Shown piece by piece: positions 35,183 through 44,492 of a DNA stretch of 64,000 nt. Under the pieces are notes generated by a model that saw only the letters and a program-made list of their open reading frames with translations, did no database searches and had not been told where the DNA came from. Made by a program: the position numbers and the translations under genes. Source of the stretch: an uncultured bacterium (lineage in GTDB: Bacteria; Bacillota_I; Bacilli_A; RF39; UBA660); the NCBI GenBank assembly GCA_905216155.1, contig CAJMSU010000005.1, positions 1 through 64,000 of the forward strand, given 5' to 3'. Numbering within the stretch: the stretch's first letter is position 1; every line of letters starts with the position of its first letter.

Positions 35183-35525
35183 TCTTAATCATTCCTCTCT
35201 TTTTATAAAAATTGCCAACAAAATGATAACTAATAAGTATTATAGGTATAGAAGAAAATATTGCTACTAGTAACTCTATCCAATAATTATTTGTCATACA
35301 AACAAGTGATACAATAAGAGCAATATCAAAAGAAGATGTTAAAGAAACTATTTGCAACAATTGATTATAATTAGCTTTTCTTAAATCTATTTTATACTTT
35401 TTAATTAAATATGTTACCTCAATTGGTTTTTTATCTCTTTTCTTTTTTGCTTTTTTAACTATAAAAATCTCATATATAAAAAGTGAAGTAAAAAAACATA
35501 AAACAAAAAGTATCATTTCTTTCAT
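35175..35525 (-). CDS. Three-helix membrane protein co-expressed with leuS
   Basis: 116 residues: membrane segment 1 (MILFVLCFFTSLFIYEIFIV), a basic cytoplasmic loop (KKAKKKRDKKPIEVTYLIKK, then DLRKANYNQLLQ), and two further segments (SFDIALIVSLVCM; IELLVAIFSSIPIILISYHF). AGGAGG precedes the ATG. I recall similar small proteins, with a YLxKKYKxDLxKxNY loop, in other Firmicutes but no name or function. Lying between the leucine T-box and leuS, it should respond to leucine starvation. The overlap with leuS implies coupled translation. Confidence 0.7.
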   Translation of the reverse strand: MKEMILFVLCFFTSLFIYEIFIVKKAKKKRDKKPIEVTYLIKKYKIDLRKANYNQLLQIVSLTSSFDIALIVSLVCMTNNYWIELLVAIFSSIPIILISYHFVGNFYKKRGMIKNV

Positions 35526-35537
35526 ACTATATTCCTC

Positions 35538-35748
35538 CTAAAAAAAATCATCCTTATAAATATAAGGACGAAATATTTCGCGGTACCACCTTACTTCATA
35601 GAAACCTATGCAGCTTAATAGAGATAAAGGTCTAACCCTAATACTTAAAACCAGTCAAGTTCATAATAAATCTTATATTTACTTTCAGCACCCGTAAACT
35701 CTCTAAAATAAGAAATTATTATTACTACTACCAGTAATATTTAAAACT
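35538..35748 (-). promoter_or_regulatory. Leucine T-box riboswitch
   Basis: AAGGTGGTACCGCGAAA gives the T-box core. Stem I starts at AGAGAGTTTACGGGTGCTG; the specifier region reads GAACTTGACTGG, containing CTT (35659-35657) or, one base later, TTG, both Leu. The terminator GTCCTTATA..TATAAGGAT plus eight T is at 35540-35570. The first downstream gene is the small membrane protein, then leuS and the 857-residue protein. Confidence 0.92.
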
Positions 35749-35754
35749 AAAAAT

Positions 35755-35783
35755 AGTATATAAAATTTATTTGTTTTTTTCAA
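35755..35783 (-). promoter_or_regulatory. Promoter of the leucine T-box operon
   Basis: TTGAAA (35783-35778) and TATACT (35760-35755) separated by 17 bases, directly upstream of the T-box. Confidence 0.8.
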
Positions 35784-35791
35784 GTGTTTTA

Positions 35792-38212
35792 TTAAAATTC
35801 ACTAATATATTCGAGTAATCTTAAGAACAAATTAACATATTCCTTAGATAATCCTCTCTTTTTTAACTTCCTAATAGCTATTCTTTTCTTTTTAATTGGA
35901 TTATCACCAAACATAATACCGGCAATTTCTTCTTTCATATAAGTATTTATTTGTAAATCCGTCAAAATACTATCAACGTCATCATTTATTAAACGAAGAG
36001 CATCTATTTCAATATCTCTACCACGACAATTAATAGTAAGTTGACCAATTGTTGGACAACCAAACACTTCAACTACAAAGTCAGTTCCATCAACATACGA
36101 AGTAGTATTAATCTTATCATCATTAAAGTACGCTACTACATCATCTGCCTTTTTAGTATTCCTAAATACCATCTTATAATTTCTTTTATCAGGAACAATA
36201 CCACTCTTACCTTCAATAGATCTTATGATTACTGTATAATTATTTTTCAAGTAATTATAATCAATTGATGTCTTCAAATAATAACCCTGTTTATATAAAG
36301 AAGATATACCATCATCCTCATACAAAGTATATGTATTACTAACACCAGGAAATATTTGTACCTCTAAATCAGTAGGAAGTGCTGTGTTATTATAATCACT
36401 CCTATTTGATAAAGGTATAATAGAACCAGCATGAGCAAATACAGGATAATCTTCTTCCTTAAAGAATGATACATATTTTTTATTACCAGGAAATTTCTTA
36501 CCAGTAACAAAATCATACCAAATACCATCAGGTATAAAGAATCTATGTACTGTTCTATTCATAGTATGATCACTTTTATCAAGTATTGGACAAACTAGTA
36601 ATTGAGAACCAAAATAATACTGATTTTTATAAAGTTCATCATCATATGTCCACATATAATTATAATAAAATGGTTGAATTAACGTAGTACCAGACTTTGT
36701 ATAATTATATGATTCTGTATAAATGTATGGAATAAGTCTATGTCTTAATCTTAAATAAGAAGTAGCAATACTCTCAGTTTCTACATCCCATAGCCAAGGT
36801 TCCCTTTTATAATATGGTCCACGAGCCGCATGAAATCTAAGTATAGGAGAAAAAACACTAAGTTCCAGATATCTTATATAAAGTTCTCCTTCTTCTATTC
36901 CACCATGATTTCCACCAACATCATGACTCCAAAAACTAACCCCAATATTAGCAGCATTTAAATATTGAAAAGGTAATTTTTTCAAAGCTTCCCAACTAAC
37001 CTCACTAGAGCCACCATATAAAATAGGATATCTATGTGGTGCATATATTCCATTACGCGCTAAAAGTAAGCTTCTTTTTTTCTCATCCCTACCAGAATCT
37101 AAATACATATAATGATTAAAAGCCCATAACTTAGTCAAATTATTTTCTCCCTTATAATCACTCCAAAAGAAATCAATACCTAATGCTTCCAAAGGATGTA
37201 AAAAAGCTTTAAACATAACGTCTAAAAGTTTAGGATTCAAAGGATCAAATAAAACAACCTTATCCTCAGAAAGTTGAAGACACTCTTTCACAAAATTATA
37301 ATGTTCCTCATGTGGAAAAAATCCCTCAACTGGATCAATACAAAGTCCAACTCTTATACCTTTTCTATGAAACTTATCAATCATTAATCTAGGATCTTTA
37401 ATTAAATTTTTATTAAAAGTATAACCAGTCTTTAATTTTTTGTATTCACCCATCTCTCTTATATGCCAATCATGATCAAAAAGCATAACTGATAATGGTA
37501 TTTTTTTCTTTTCAAACTTTGACATTAAATCATCTATTTGTATATCATCATAACTTATATTTCTACTCCACCAATTTCCAAGAGCATATCTTGGTATCAA
37601 AGCAGGAGAACCAGTTAATTTAAAATAATCAAATAAAGCTTGCTTAAAATCTCTATCATACATAAAAACATAAATATCAGTATGATCTACTGGTGGATCA
37701 GCTAAAGTTCCATCTTCCATAATAATCTTATTTTTAGAATCATCAATTGACGCAAAACCATCCAAAGAATAAAGACCATGTGAAAGTACTTTACTACTAG
37801 GAATATCAACACTAATCATATTTCCATCTAAATTACGAACCTCAGGATGACCATAATACCAATCTTTATTTCTATCACGATCACGACTAACTAAAGTTAT
37901 TTTTAAATTTTTAGCAGGATCTAACTTACTTCCAGTAAAAGGTGCCCTTTTTAAATAATTAAGTGTAAAATATCTTGTACTAATTTGAATATAATTAAGA
38001 TCTTGTTTAACAGAAAAATCAGCAAGTCCTAAATTTCTTTTTAAAACTAACTGTGTAGGTCTATCTATAAATTGTCCACTAGGAGAAAACTCTAATCGTA
38101 CAATTCTCTCAGTTATTACAGTAATTCTAAAATTACTACCCTTAATAATTGATTTTTCATCACTCTTAGCCCTAGTATAATCTACTTCAAATTGTCTACC
38201 AAGTGGATACAT
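35792..38212 (-). CDS. GH31 family alpha-glycosidase
   Basis: 806 residues, no signal peptide, so cytoplasmic. GH31 layout: N-terminal beta domain, galactose-mutarotase-like part, (beta/alpha)8 barrel from about residue 200 (PRYALGNWWSRNISYDDI), nucleophile Asp in LGIDFFWSDYKG near 352, and the later barrel motif SFWSHDVGGNHGG near 430 with HAARGPYYKREPW after it. C-terminal beta domains follow, and a small extra helical end (about 755-806). It would release alpha-linked hexoses (glucose or xylose) from imported oligosaccharides. AGGTGTTGGT precedes the ATG. Monocistronic between T-box and VanY-like gene. Confidence 0.93.
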   Translation of the reverse strand: MYPLGRQFEVDYTRAKSDEKSIIKGSNFRITVITERIVRLEFSPSGQFIDRPTQLVLKRNLGLADFSVKQDLNYIQISTRYFTLNYLKRAPFTGSKLDPAKNLKITLVSRDRDRNKDWYYGHPEVRNLDGNMISVDIPSSKVLSHGLYSLDGFASIDDSKNKIIMEDGTLADPPVDHTDIYVFMYDRDFKQALFDYFKLTGSPALIPRYALGNWWSRNISYDDIQIDDLMSKFEKKKIPLSVMLFDHDWHIREMGEYKKLKTGYTFNKNLIKDPRLMIDKFHRKGIRVGLCIDPVEGFFPHEEHYNFVKECLQLSEDKVVLFDPLNPKLLDVMFKAFLHPLEALGIDFFWSDYKGENNLTKLWAFNHYMYLDSGRDEKKRSLLLARNGIYAPHRYPILYGGSSEVSWEALKKLPFQYLNAANIGVSFWSHDVGGNHGGIEEGELYIRYLELSVFSPILRFHAARGPYYKREPWLWDVETESIATSYLRLRHRLIPYIYTESYNYTKSGTTLIQPFYYNYMWTYDDELYKNQYYFGSQLLVCPILDKSDHTMNRTVHRFFIPDGIWYDFVTGKKFPGNKKYVSFFKEEDYPVFAHAGSIIPLSNRSDYNNTALPTDLEVQIFPGVSNTYTLYEDDGISSLYKQGYYLKTSIDYNYLKNNYTVIIRSIEGKSGIVPDKRNYKMVFRNTKKADDVVAYFNDDKINTTSYVDGTDFVVEVFGCPTIGQLTINCRGRDIEIDALRLINDDVDSILTDLQINTYMKEEIAGIMFGDNPIKKKRIAIRKLKKRGLSKEYVNLFLRLLEYISEF

Positions 38213-38282
38213 ACCAACACCTCTTTATCTTAGTAACATAATATCATAAAAATTAAAATATTCCAAGTTAAAAAAGCTCCAT

Positions 38283-39419
38283 TTAATTAGAACTTTTATC
38301 TAAAAACATTGCATAATATTCTTCATATGTAATCTTTTCATCATGCATATATTTAGCAATCTTTTTACCTACATATCTATAATGCCAAGGTTCTGCTCTA
38401 AAGCCAGTAACACTTTCATATCCCTTAGGAAATCTTTGAATGAACCCATACTTATAAGCATTATCTTGCATCCAACTATATTCCTTAGAACTTGCAAATG
38501 TCTTACTATTAGTACTACCAATATCAAAAGAAAGTCCAGTCTGATGTTCAGAAAATCCAGGTAAAGCTACATACTTAGAAACATATGCATCACCATACAA
38601 TTGTCTATATTGATCACAAATTTCCATCTGATCATTATAACTTCTATAACTAGAATTAATAACAAGCCCATATCCATCCTTAGAAGCAGCATTATACATA
38701 TTTATAAAAGCATTAACTGCAACACGTTCTGCTACTTGTTTTTTATCAGTAGCATATTTACTATTTATTTTAACTAAATCATTAGGCTTATAATTTTTAG
38801 ATAACTGTCTATGTTTATTAACAAGCACTTTTTCATCATATTTATCTATAACAACTGGATCTTTATAATCTTCCTTATCCATATCAAGATTAACAGCCAA
38901 AACAACAGTTTCTTCATCTTCACCAGACTCATCTGAATAAGAAACATATCTATCATAATTTCTAAGTTTAGCATAACTTACACTATAAAATTCCTCTAAA
39001 TAATTAATTTTATCTCTTTTTGTAAAAGCTGTAACATCATTATCATTACCATGTTCTAAAATCATAGAAATATTTGAATTACTATATTTTTTCTTTATTA
39101 ATAAATTTATATTTTTAATTAAATGTTTTTGGTTTTGATACTTAATTTTAGAATAATTATCTAAATTATCCTCATCATAATCACTACTTTCAAAAGCAGC
39201 ATTTAAAGTTTTATTTTCACCAATAGATAAAACATATTTCTTCTTAAATTTTAACAATATATTTCTACTAGCCAAATCACTATAACCAAGATTTTTTAAT
39301 TGTCCAATATTATAAAAATAGATAATTAATAAAAATAAACAAACTAAAACAACTGTACCTATAACCTTAAGTATCTTTACAGCTTTTGGCTTTAATCTTA
39401 TTTTTTTTACCTTATCCAT
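38283..39419 (-). CDS. Membrane-anchored M15 D,D-carboxypeptidase (VanY-like)
   Basis: About 378 residues from ATG 39419 (AGGTGAAG). Membrane anchor at about residues 17-42 (VKILKVIGTVVLVCLFLLII), linker and an unknown beta domain, then the M15B catalytic domain: INSSYRSYNDQ near 257, PGFSEHQTGLSFDIG near 287-301 with the zinc His and Asp, and AEPWHYRYVGKKIA near 343 with the catalytic Glu and third zinc His. Cleaves the terminal D-Ala of peptidoglycan stem peptides outside the cell, controlling cross-linking. Divergent from the radical SAM gene. No VanR/S genes nearby, so housekeeping rather than resistance. Confidence 0.93.
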   Translation of the reverse strand: MDKVKKIRLKPKAVKILKVIGTVVLVCLFLLIIYFYNIGQLKNLGYSDLASRNILLKFKKKYVLSIGENKTLNAAFESSDYDEDNLDNYSKIKYQNQKHLIKNINLLIKKKYSNSNISMILEHGNDNDVTAFTKRDKINYLEEFYSVSYAKLRNYDRYVSYSDESGEDEETVVLAVNLDMDKEDYKDPVVIDKYDEKVLVNKHRQLSKNYKPNDLVKINSKYATDKKQVAERVAVNAFINMYNAASKDGYGLVINSSYRSYNDQMEICDQYRQLYGDAYVSKYVALPGFSEHQTGLSFDIGSTNSKTFASSKEYSWMQDNAYKYGFIQRFPKGYESVTGFRAEPWHYRYVGKKIAKYMHDEKITYEEYYAMFLDKSSN

Positions 39420-39511
39420 AAACTTCACCTACTATTATAAGTATAACATAAAGATGATATTAATGAAAATGAAATTTTATGTTATAATATGGAAGAAATG
39501 AGCGTGATTTT

Positions 39512-40459
39512 ATGAATGAATTTAAATATAGTAATACCAATAAAAGATATCATACACTAGACTATTATTATAAAAATAGATTTAATCAAAAAGTATTTAA
39601 AGTAAGTCTTAATGCAGGCTTTTCTTGTCCTAATATTGATGGTACCAAAGGATACGGTGGCTGTATTTATTGTTCTAAAATTGGTAGTGGTGAATTTGCC
39701 GGTAACAAAGAAGATGATATCGTAAAACAATTTAATGAAATAAAAAACATGATGTTAAAAAAATGGCCCAATGCCAAATATATTGGTTATTTCCAAGCTA
39801 GAACAAATACATATGCTCCTGTTGAAAAATTAAAATCTTTGTATGAAAAAATCCTAGACCAAGAAAATGTTATAGGACTAAATATAGCAACAAGACCAGA
39901 TGCTATTTCTAAAGAGTGTCTAGATTATTTAAATGAGCTAAATAAAAAAACATATCTAACCATCGAATTAGGACTTCAAACAACAAATGAAATAACTTCT
40001 AAACTAATAAATAGATGCCATTCATTAAAATGTTTTGAAGATATGGTAAAAGAGTTAAGAAAAAGAAATATAGATGTAGTTGTACACATTATTAATGGAT
40101 TACCATATGAGACAAAAAATGATATGCTAAATACTGTAAAGTATCTAAATAATTTAGATATCCAAGGAATAAAAATACATATGTTAAGTATTTTAAAAGA
40201 TACACCACTAGAAAAATTATATAAAAAAGAAAAATTTCATATATTAACAAAAGAAGAATATATAGATATAGTTATAGATCAACTTGAACTATTAAGACCA
40301 GAAATAGTTATTCATAGAATTACAGGTGATCCTAAAATTGATGATTTAATAGAACCTTTTTGGTTAACTAAAAAATTTTGTGTATTAAACGATATAGATA
40401 AAGAAATGGTAAAAAGAAATACTTATCAAGGAAAATTAATTACAAATAAAAAAGCTTAA
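39512..40459 (+). CDS. TIGR01212 family radical SAM protein (YtqA-like)
   Basis: 315 residues. SLNAGFSCPNIDGTKGYGGC-IYCS near residues 30-53 carries the iron-sulfur Cys ligands with the wide first spacing typical of Elp3-like and TIGR01212 proteins. GYFQARTNTYAP near 84 and HIINGLPYETKNDM near 190 are other family marks. Substrate uncertain; B. subtilis YtqA belongs here. A TG-extended TATAAT at 39483-39488 and GAGCGTGAT give the start. It overlaps a bidirectional terminator at its end. Confidence 0.9.
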   Translation: MNEFKYSNTNKRYHTLDYYYKNRFNQKVFKVSLNAGFSCPNIDGTKGYGGCIYCSKIGSGEFAGNKEDDIVKQFNEIKNMMLKKWPNAKYIGYFQARTNTYAPVEKLKSLYEKILDQENVIGLNIATRPDAISKECLDYLNELNKKTYLTIELGLQTTNEITSKLINRCHSLKCFEDMVKELRKRNIDVVVHIINGLPYETKNDMLNTVKYLNNLDIQGIKIHMLSILKDTPLEKLYKKEKFHILTKEEYIDIVIDQLELLRPEIVIHRITGDPKIDDLIEPFWLTKKFCVLNDIDKEMVKRNTYQGKLITNKKA

Positions 40460-40485
40460 TTGAAATCAAATCAATTAAGTTTTTA
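40455..40485. terminator. Bidirectional terminator, radical SAM / SPFH genes
   Basis: CTTAATTGA pairs perfectly with TCAATTAAG, with a T run on the plus side and an A run (T on minus) on the other. The stop codon of the plus-strand gene is in the stem. Confidence 0.88.
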
Positions 40486-40486
40486 T

Positions 40487-41377
40487 TTATTTATTTTTAT
40501 CTTTAACAACTTCAGCTATTGTTGTCCCAATAGTTGCTACATTTTGTAAATCACTTGGAATAATTATCTTAGTAGATTGTCCATTAGCTACATCTACTAA
40601 AGCCTCATAACTTTTTAGTTTTAATACTGCATCATCCATCTTAACATTCTTCAAAAGTTTTAAACCTTCTGCTGTTGCTTCTTGAATTTTTAAAATTGCT
40701 GAAGCCTCACCTTCAGCCTCACGAATTTGTGCTTCTTTTTTAGCATCGGCTCTTAAAATTGTACTTTCTTTCTCACCCTCAGCAATTAAAATTGCAGCCT
40801 TCTTTTCACCTTCAGCCTTTAATATTGCTTCACGTCTTTCACGTTCAGCACGCATCTGTTTTTCCATTGCTTCTTGAATATCTCTAGGTGGTAAAATATT
40901 TTTAACCTCAACACGATTTACTTTAATACCCCAAGGATCAGTTGCCTCATCCAAAATAGATCTCATCTTAGTATTAATTACATCTCTACTAGTCAAAGTT
41001 TCATCAAGTTCTAATTCACCAATAATATTACGAAGTGTAGTAGCAGTTAAAGTCTCAATTGCATTAATTGGATTTTCAACACCATAAGTATAAAGTTTAG
41101 GATCTGTTATTTGAAAATAAACAACAGTATCTATTTGCATAGTAACATTATCCTTAGTAATAACAGGTTGTGGATCAAAATCCCTTACAATTTCTTTTAA
41201 ACTAACAGTATTAGCAACTCTTTCCACTATTGGTAAAACATAATGAAGACCAGTTTCCATCGTTCTATGATATGTACCTAATCTTTCAACAACAACAGCC
41301 TTTGATTGGGAAATTATTTTTATTCCCATAACAGCAACAACAAGTATTATAACTATAATAATTCCTATAAATCCCAT
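40487..41377 (-). CDS. SPFH/band 7 family membrane protein (stomatin/paraslipin)
   Basis: 296 residues. N-terminal membrane segment (MGFIGIIIVIILVVAVMG), band-7 domain (about 25-175: VVVERLGTYHRTMETGLHYV, NRVEVKNILPPRDIQEAM), then the long Ala/Glu/Lys coiled coil (residues 180-235) with repeated AEGEKKAAIL units. These proteins form large membrane-microdomain cages with a partner NfeD protein, which is the preceding gene here, three bases away. Not HflC, because no HflK partner is present. Confidence 0.94.
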   Translation of the reverse strand: MGFIGIIIVIILVVAVMGIKIISQSKAVVVERLGTYHRTMETGLHYVLPIVERVANTVSLKEIVRDFDPQPVITKDNVTMQIDTVVYFQITDPKLYTYGVENPINAIETLTATTLRNIIGELELDETLTSRDVINTKMRSILDEATDPWGIKVNRVEVKNILPPRDIQEAMEKQMRAERERREAILKAEGEKKAAILIAEGEKESTILRADAKKEAQIREAEGEASAILKIQEATAEGLKLLKNVKMDDAVLKLKSYEALVDVANGQSTKIIIPSDLQNVATIGTTIAEVVKDKNK

Positions 41378-41379
41378 TA

Positions 41380-41799
41380 TTAGTCCTCCTTCTTTTTGAC
41401 GATAAGTTTAACACCATCTATTTTTTGAACAATTACTCTACTACCAACATCAATAAAATCATCGCTAGTTGCCGTCCATATACTACCAAGTACTTTAACT
41501 AAACCATATGAATCTTTTGATATTCTTTTAGTAACAACACCCTGCTGTCCTATAACTCTATCTAAATTAGTTGGCGTAAACTTTTTCTTATTAATTTTTT
41601 TAACAACCGGTTTTGTTATTATTAATGTAACAATACTTACTAATAAAAAAGTTAAAAATTGAATTAAAACACTATCAGTAAAAATTGATACTATAGCAGA
41701 AAAAAGTGCCCCAATTGCAAACCAAATACTAACTAAGTTAATAGTTATAAGTTCTACAAACAATAAAATTAAAAAAATAATTGTCCAAGTAGATGTCAT
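41380..41799 (-). CDS. NfeD-like membrane protein
   Basis: 139 residues: two or three membrane segments (about 5-25, 28-45, 47-66) and a C-terminal OB-fold domain (about 80-139: GQQGVVTKRISKDSYGLVKV, VGSRVIVQKIDGVKLIVKK). This is the short NfeD1b type that pairs with paraslipin-type SPFH proteins. AGGAGG precedes the ATG. First gene of the pair. Confidence 0.93.
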   Translation of the reverse strand: MTSTWTIIFLILLFVELITINLVSIWFAIGALFSAIVSIFTDSVLIQFLTFLLVSIVTLIITKPVVKKINKKKFTPTNLDRVIGQQGVVTKRISKDSYGLVKVLGSIWTATSDDFIDVGSRVIVQKIDGVKLIVKKKED

Positions 41800-41866
41800 A
41801 AAACATACCTCCTAACCAAATTATATGATTAAAATCACACTTTTTCAACAAAAAATACCATAAATA

Positions 41867-41895
41867 TTGTTAAGTATTTAATTTTATATTATAAT
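41867..41895 (+). promoter_or_regulatory. Promoter of the Ig-like protein gene
   Basis: TTGTTA, 17 bases, TATAAT (41890-41895), 24 bases upstream of the start codon. Confidence 0.75.
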
Positions 41896-41918
41896 TAACA
41901 CATAAAGGTAGGATAAAT

Positions 41919-42635
41919 ATGAAAAGCATTATTAAAAATTTAACAATAAAACAAAAAAATATAATAGCCGGAACCATTGCCATATGGGGAATAATACTAA
42001 TAGGTAGTGGAACCGTTATGACTTTATCTGTTAAACCAACTACTACAACTAAACAAGTAAAATTAAAAGTAGTACAAAAAAGAATCGCAGAAATAAAAAG
42101 TAATGAAATAAAATTAAAAGATATTGAGTTAGAAATAAATCAACCATTAAGTGTAAATGTAAAAGATTATCTACAAAATCCAAACGACATAGAAGAAAAA
42201 ATAATTAAAGCCTTAAAACTAGATACATCCATGGTAAATATTACAAACTCTGGTACATACACATACACAGTCACATACAAAAGTAAAAAGTTTACAGGCC
42301 AAATAATAATAAAAGAAAAACAATTACCAGAAACAACCATGACATTAAAAAATCTTAGCCTAAAAGTTGGTTCTACCCTTTCAACAGATATTCAAACATA
42401 TATAGTAGAAACATTATCTGACGAAGTAAAAGCTAATACAAAAATAGATTTAAGTAATGTAAACACTGCCCAAGGAGGAAATTATCAATATTCAGTAACA
42501 TATAATGGAAAACTTTATACAGGAACAATTACAATCTATGAACCACAAAAAATAACACCAACAGAGACACCTAAAGAAAATATAACAACTAATGAAGATG
42601 CAAATAAAGATGTAAAGGAAGATGAAAACAAATAA
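41919..42635 (+). CDS. Membrane-anchored protein with two Ig-like repeats
   Basis: 238 residues. One membrane anchor (about 13-37: KNIIAGTIAIWGIILIGSG), then a Lys-rich linker and two homologous beta domains of about 75 residues, each ending in a TY/QYSVTY-KxxTGxI strand pair (TYTYTVTYKSKKFTGQIII and NYQYSVTYNGKLYTGTITI), the pattern of bacterial Ig-like or DUF5011 domains. The tail is acidic. No LPxTG. Probably an exposed structural protein. GGTAGGAT precedes the ATG. Confidence 0.7.
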   Translation: MKSIIKNLTIKQKNIIAGTIAIWGIILIGSGTVMTLSVKPTTTTKQVKLKVVQKRIAEIKSNEIKLKDIELEINQPLSVNVKDYLQNPNDIEEKIIKALKLDTSMVNITNSGTYTYTVTYKSKKFTGQIIIKEKQLPETTMTLKNLSLKVGSTLSTDIQTYIVETLSDEVKANTKIDLSNVNTAQGGNYQYSVTYNGKLYTGTITIYEPQKITPTETPKENITTNEDANKDVKEDENK

Positions 42636-42641
42636 ACAAAA

Positions 42642-42662
42642 AATCCACAATTTCTGTGGATT
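42642..42662. terminator. Bidirectional terminator (second copy of 5498-5518 element)
   Basis: AATCCACA and TGTGGATT around ATTTC, with T8 on the plus side and an A run on the other side. Identical over 21 bases to the one after spoIVA. Confidence 0.88.
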
Positions 42663-42666
42663 TTTT

Positions 42667-44280
42667 TTATGATAACCCTATAATTTTACCATCAACAAAA
42701 TCTATTTTTTCATAATTCGGACACTTAGGTAAACCAGGCATAGTAACTACACTTCCAAATAAAATAGTTATAAAAGATGCACCATTATATAGTTTAATAT
42801 CAGAAACATTAACACTATATTTATTATCACAGACCACATTTTTACAATCGTCTGATAAAGAATATTGTGTTTTAGATACACAAATAGGAAGATTAGATAA
42901 ACCATTTTTATTTATAATATCTATCTTATTTTTAGCAGCATCAGAGTAATTAACACTATCAGCCCTATATATTTTTTTAGCTATTATTTCTATTTTTTCT
43001 TCTATTGACAAATTAATATCATATAACGTTTTAAATTGATTATTATAATTAATATTTTCTAATACCTTATTAGCTAGTAATAAAGCACCCTTAAAACCAT
43101 CAGAATAAGAATTACTAACTGCAAATTCCATATCATTACTTAAACAAAAATCCTCTAATAATTTAATTTCCCTATCAGTATCTGTTGAAAATTTATTTAA
43201 ACAAACAATTATATTTTTATTAAATCTTTTTAAATTTTGATAATGAATTAATAAATTATTAAATCCCTTTTCTAAATAATTTAAATCTTCCTTTAAAATA
43301 TCATCCTTATTCATACCACCATGGTATTTTAAAGATTTAATTGTAGTAACTAATACTGTCAAATCCGGTTTAATTGATTTATCTCTACATAAAATATCAT
43401 AGAATTTTTCAGCTCCAAGATCAGCTCCAAAACCAGCCTCAGTTACAACATAATCACCATAGCTCAAAGCCATCTTTAAAGAAACAAGTGAACTACAACC
43501 ATGAGCTATATTAGCAAATGGTCCACCATGAATAAATGCTGGGGATTTTTCTAATGTCTGAACTAAATTTGGTAAGAAAGCATCTTTTAAAAGTACAACA
43601 AGTGAACCAACTATATTTAAATCTCTTAAGTAAATAAAATTTGAATTAGTATCAATACCAATAACAATCTTAGAAAGTCTATCTCTCAAATCATCCAAAT
43701 CACTTGCTAAACAAAATACACTCATAACCTCACTTGCTGCTGTTATATTAAAAGAATCATTTCCATACTTTGTAACAATATGTCTTAAACTTCTATCATT
43801 AACATCAATTGCACGTTCAAATAAAACTTTATCAATACCTAATTTATTACCATTTTCTATATGATTATATATAGCAGCATTTATTAAGTTATTAGCACTA
43901 CTAATAGCATGAAAATCACCAGTAAAATGTAGATTAATATCTTCCATAGGAACTACTTGTGAAAAACCTCCACCACAAGCTCCACCTTTCATACCAAAAA
44001 CAGGTCCCATCGAAGGTTCTCTTAAAGACAAAATAGAGTTTTTTCCTAACTTTTTTAAAGCATCACAAAGACCTATACTAACAGTAGTTTTCCCCTCACC
44101 CATAGGTGTAGGACTAGTCGCAGTAACTAAAATCAACTTACCACGCTTTGATCCATTTTTACATATTTTAGCCTTATAGTCACCATACAAAATAACGTCA
44201 TCACAAGAAACTCCAATATCATTGGCTATATCTTTAATCTTATTCATTTTAACACTATTAGCTATTTCAATATCACTCAT
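42667..44280 (-). CDS. fhs: Formate-tetrahydrofolate ligase
   Basis: ATP-dependent formation of 10-formyl-THF from formate, feeding purines, fMet-tRNA and C1 exchange. 537 residues, a little shorter than the usual 556. P-loop region TPMGEGKTTVSIGLCDAL near residue 58-75, SLREPSMGPVFGMKGGACGG near 85-104, DINLHFTGDFHAI, GGPFANIAHGC near 250-260, and VTEAGFGADLGAEKF near 275 are all intact. GAGGTGAT precedes the ATG and a TG-extended TATAAT lies at 44306-44301. The extreme C-terminus ends VVTMPGLPKCPNYEKI, the normal family end. Confidence 0.97.
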   Translation of the reverse strand: MSDIEIANSVKMNKIKDIANDIGVSCDDVILYGDYKAKICKNGSKRGKLILVTATSPTPMGEGKTTVSIGLCDALKKLGKNSILSLREPSMGPVFGMKGGACGGGFSQVVPMEDINLHFTGDFHAISSANNLINAAIYNHIENGNKLGIDKVLFERAIDVNDRSLRHIVTKYGNDSFNITAASEVMSVFCLASDLDDLRDRLSKIVIGIDTNSNFIYLRDLNIVGSLVVLLKDAFLPNLVQTLEKSPAFIHGGPFANIAHGCSSLVSLKMALSYGDYVVTEAGFGADLGAEKFYDILCRDKSIKPDLTVLVTTIKSLKYHGGMNKDDILKEDLNYLEKGFNNLLIHYQNLKRFNKNIIVCLNKFSTDTDREIKLLEDFCLSNDMEFAVSNSYSDGFKGALLLANKVLENINYNNQFKTLYDINLSIEEKIEIIAKKIYRADSVNYSDAAKNKIDIINKNGLSNLPICVSKTQYSLSDDCKNVVCDNKYSVNVSDIKLYNGASFITILFGSVVTMPGLPKCPNYEKIDFVDGKIIGLS

Positions 44281-44433
44281 AAGATCACCTCACATGAAAT
44301 ATTATAACATAGTTTATTAATTTATATGAAACTTGTTTATTAAATATTAAAATAGGCATTAATTAAATTTTTTACTCTAGAAGAAAATAATATTTTCAAA
44401 AACAAAAAAGCCAAAAAATTAAAAATTACTAAT

Positions 44434-44462
44434 TTGTATAGAAAAAAATATTGTGCTAGTAT
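44434..44462 (+). promoter_or_regulatory. Promoter of the adhesin-sortase pair
   Basis: TTGTAT, 17 bases, TGC-extended TAGTAT (44457-44462). AAGGAGGG follows 17 bases later. The rest of 44281-44430 shows no further feature besides the fhs promoter. Confidence 0.7.
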
Positions 44463-44492
44463 CTAAACCATTAAGAAAAAAGGAGGGAATTT

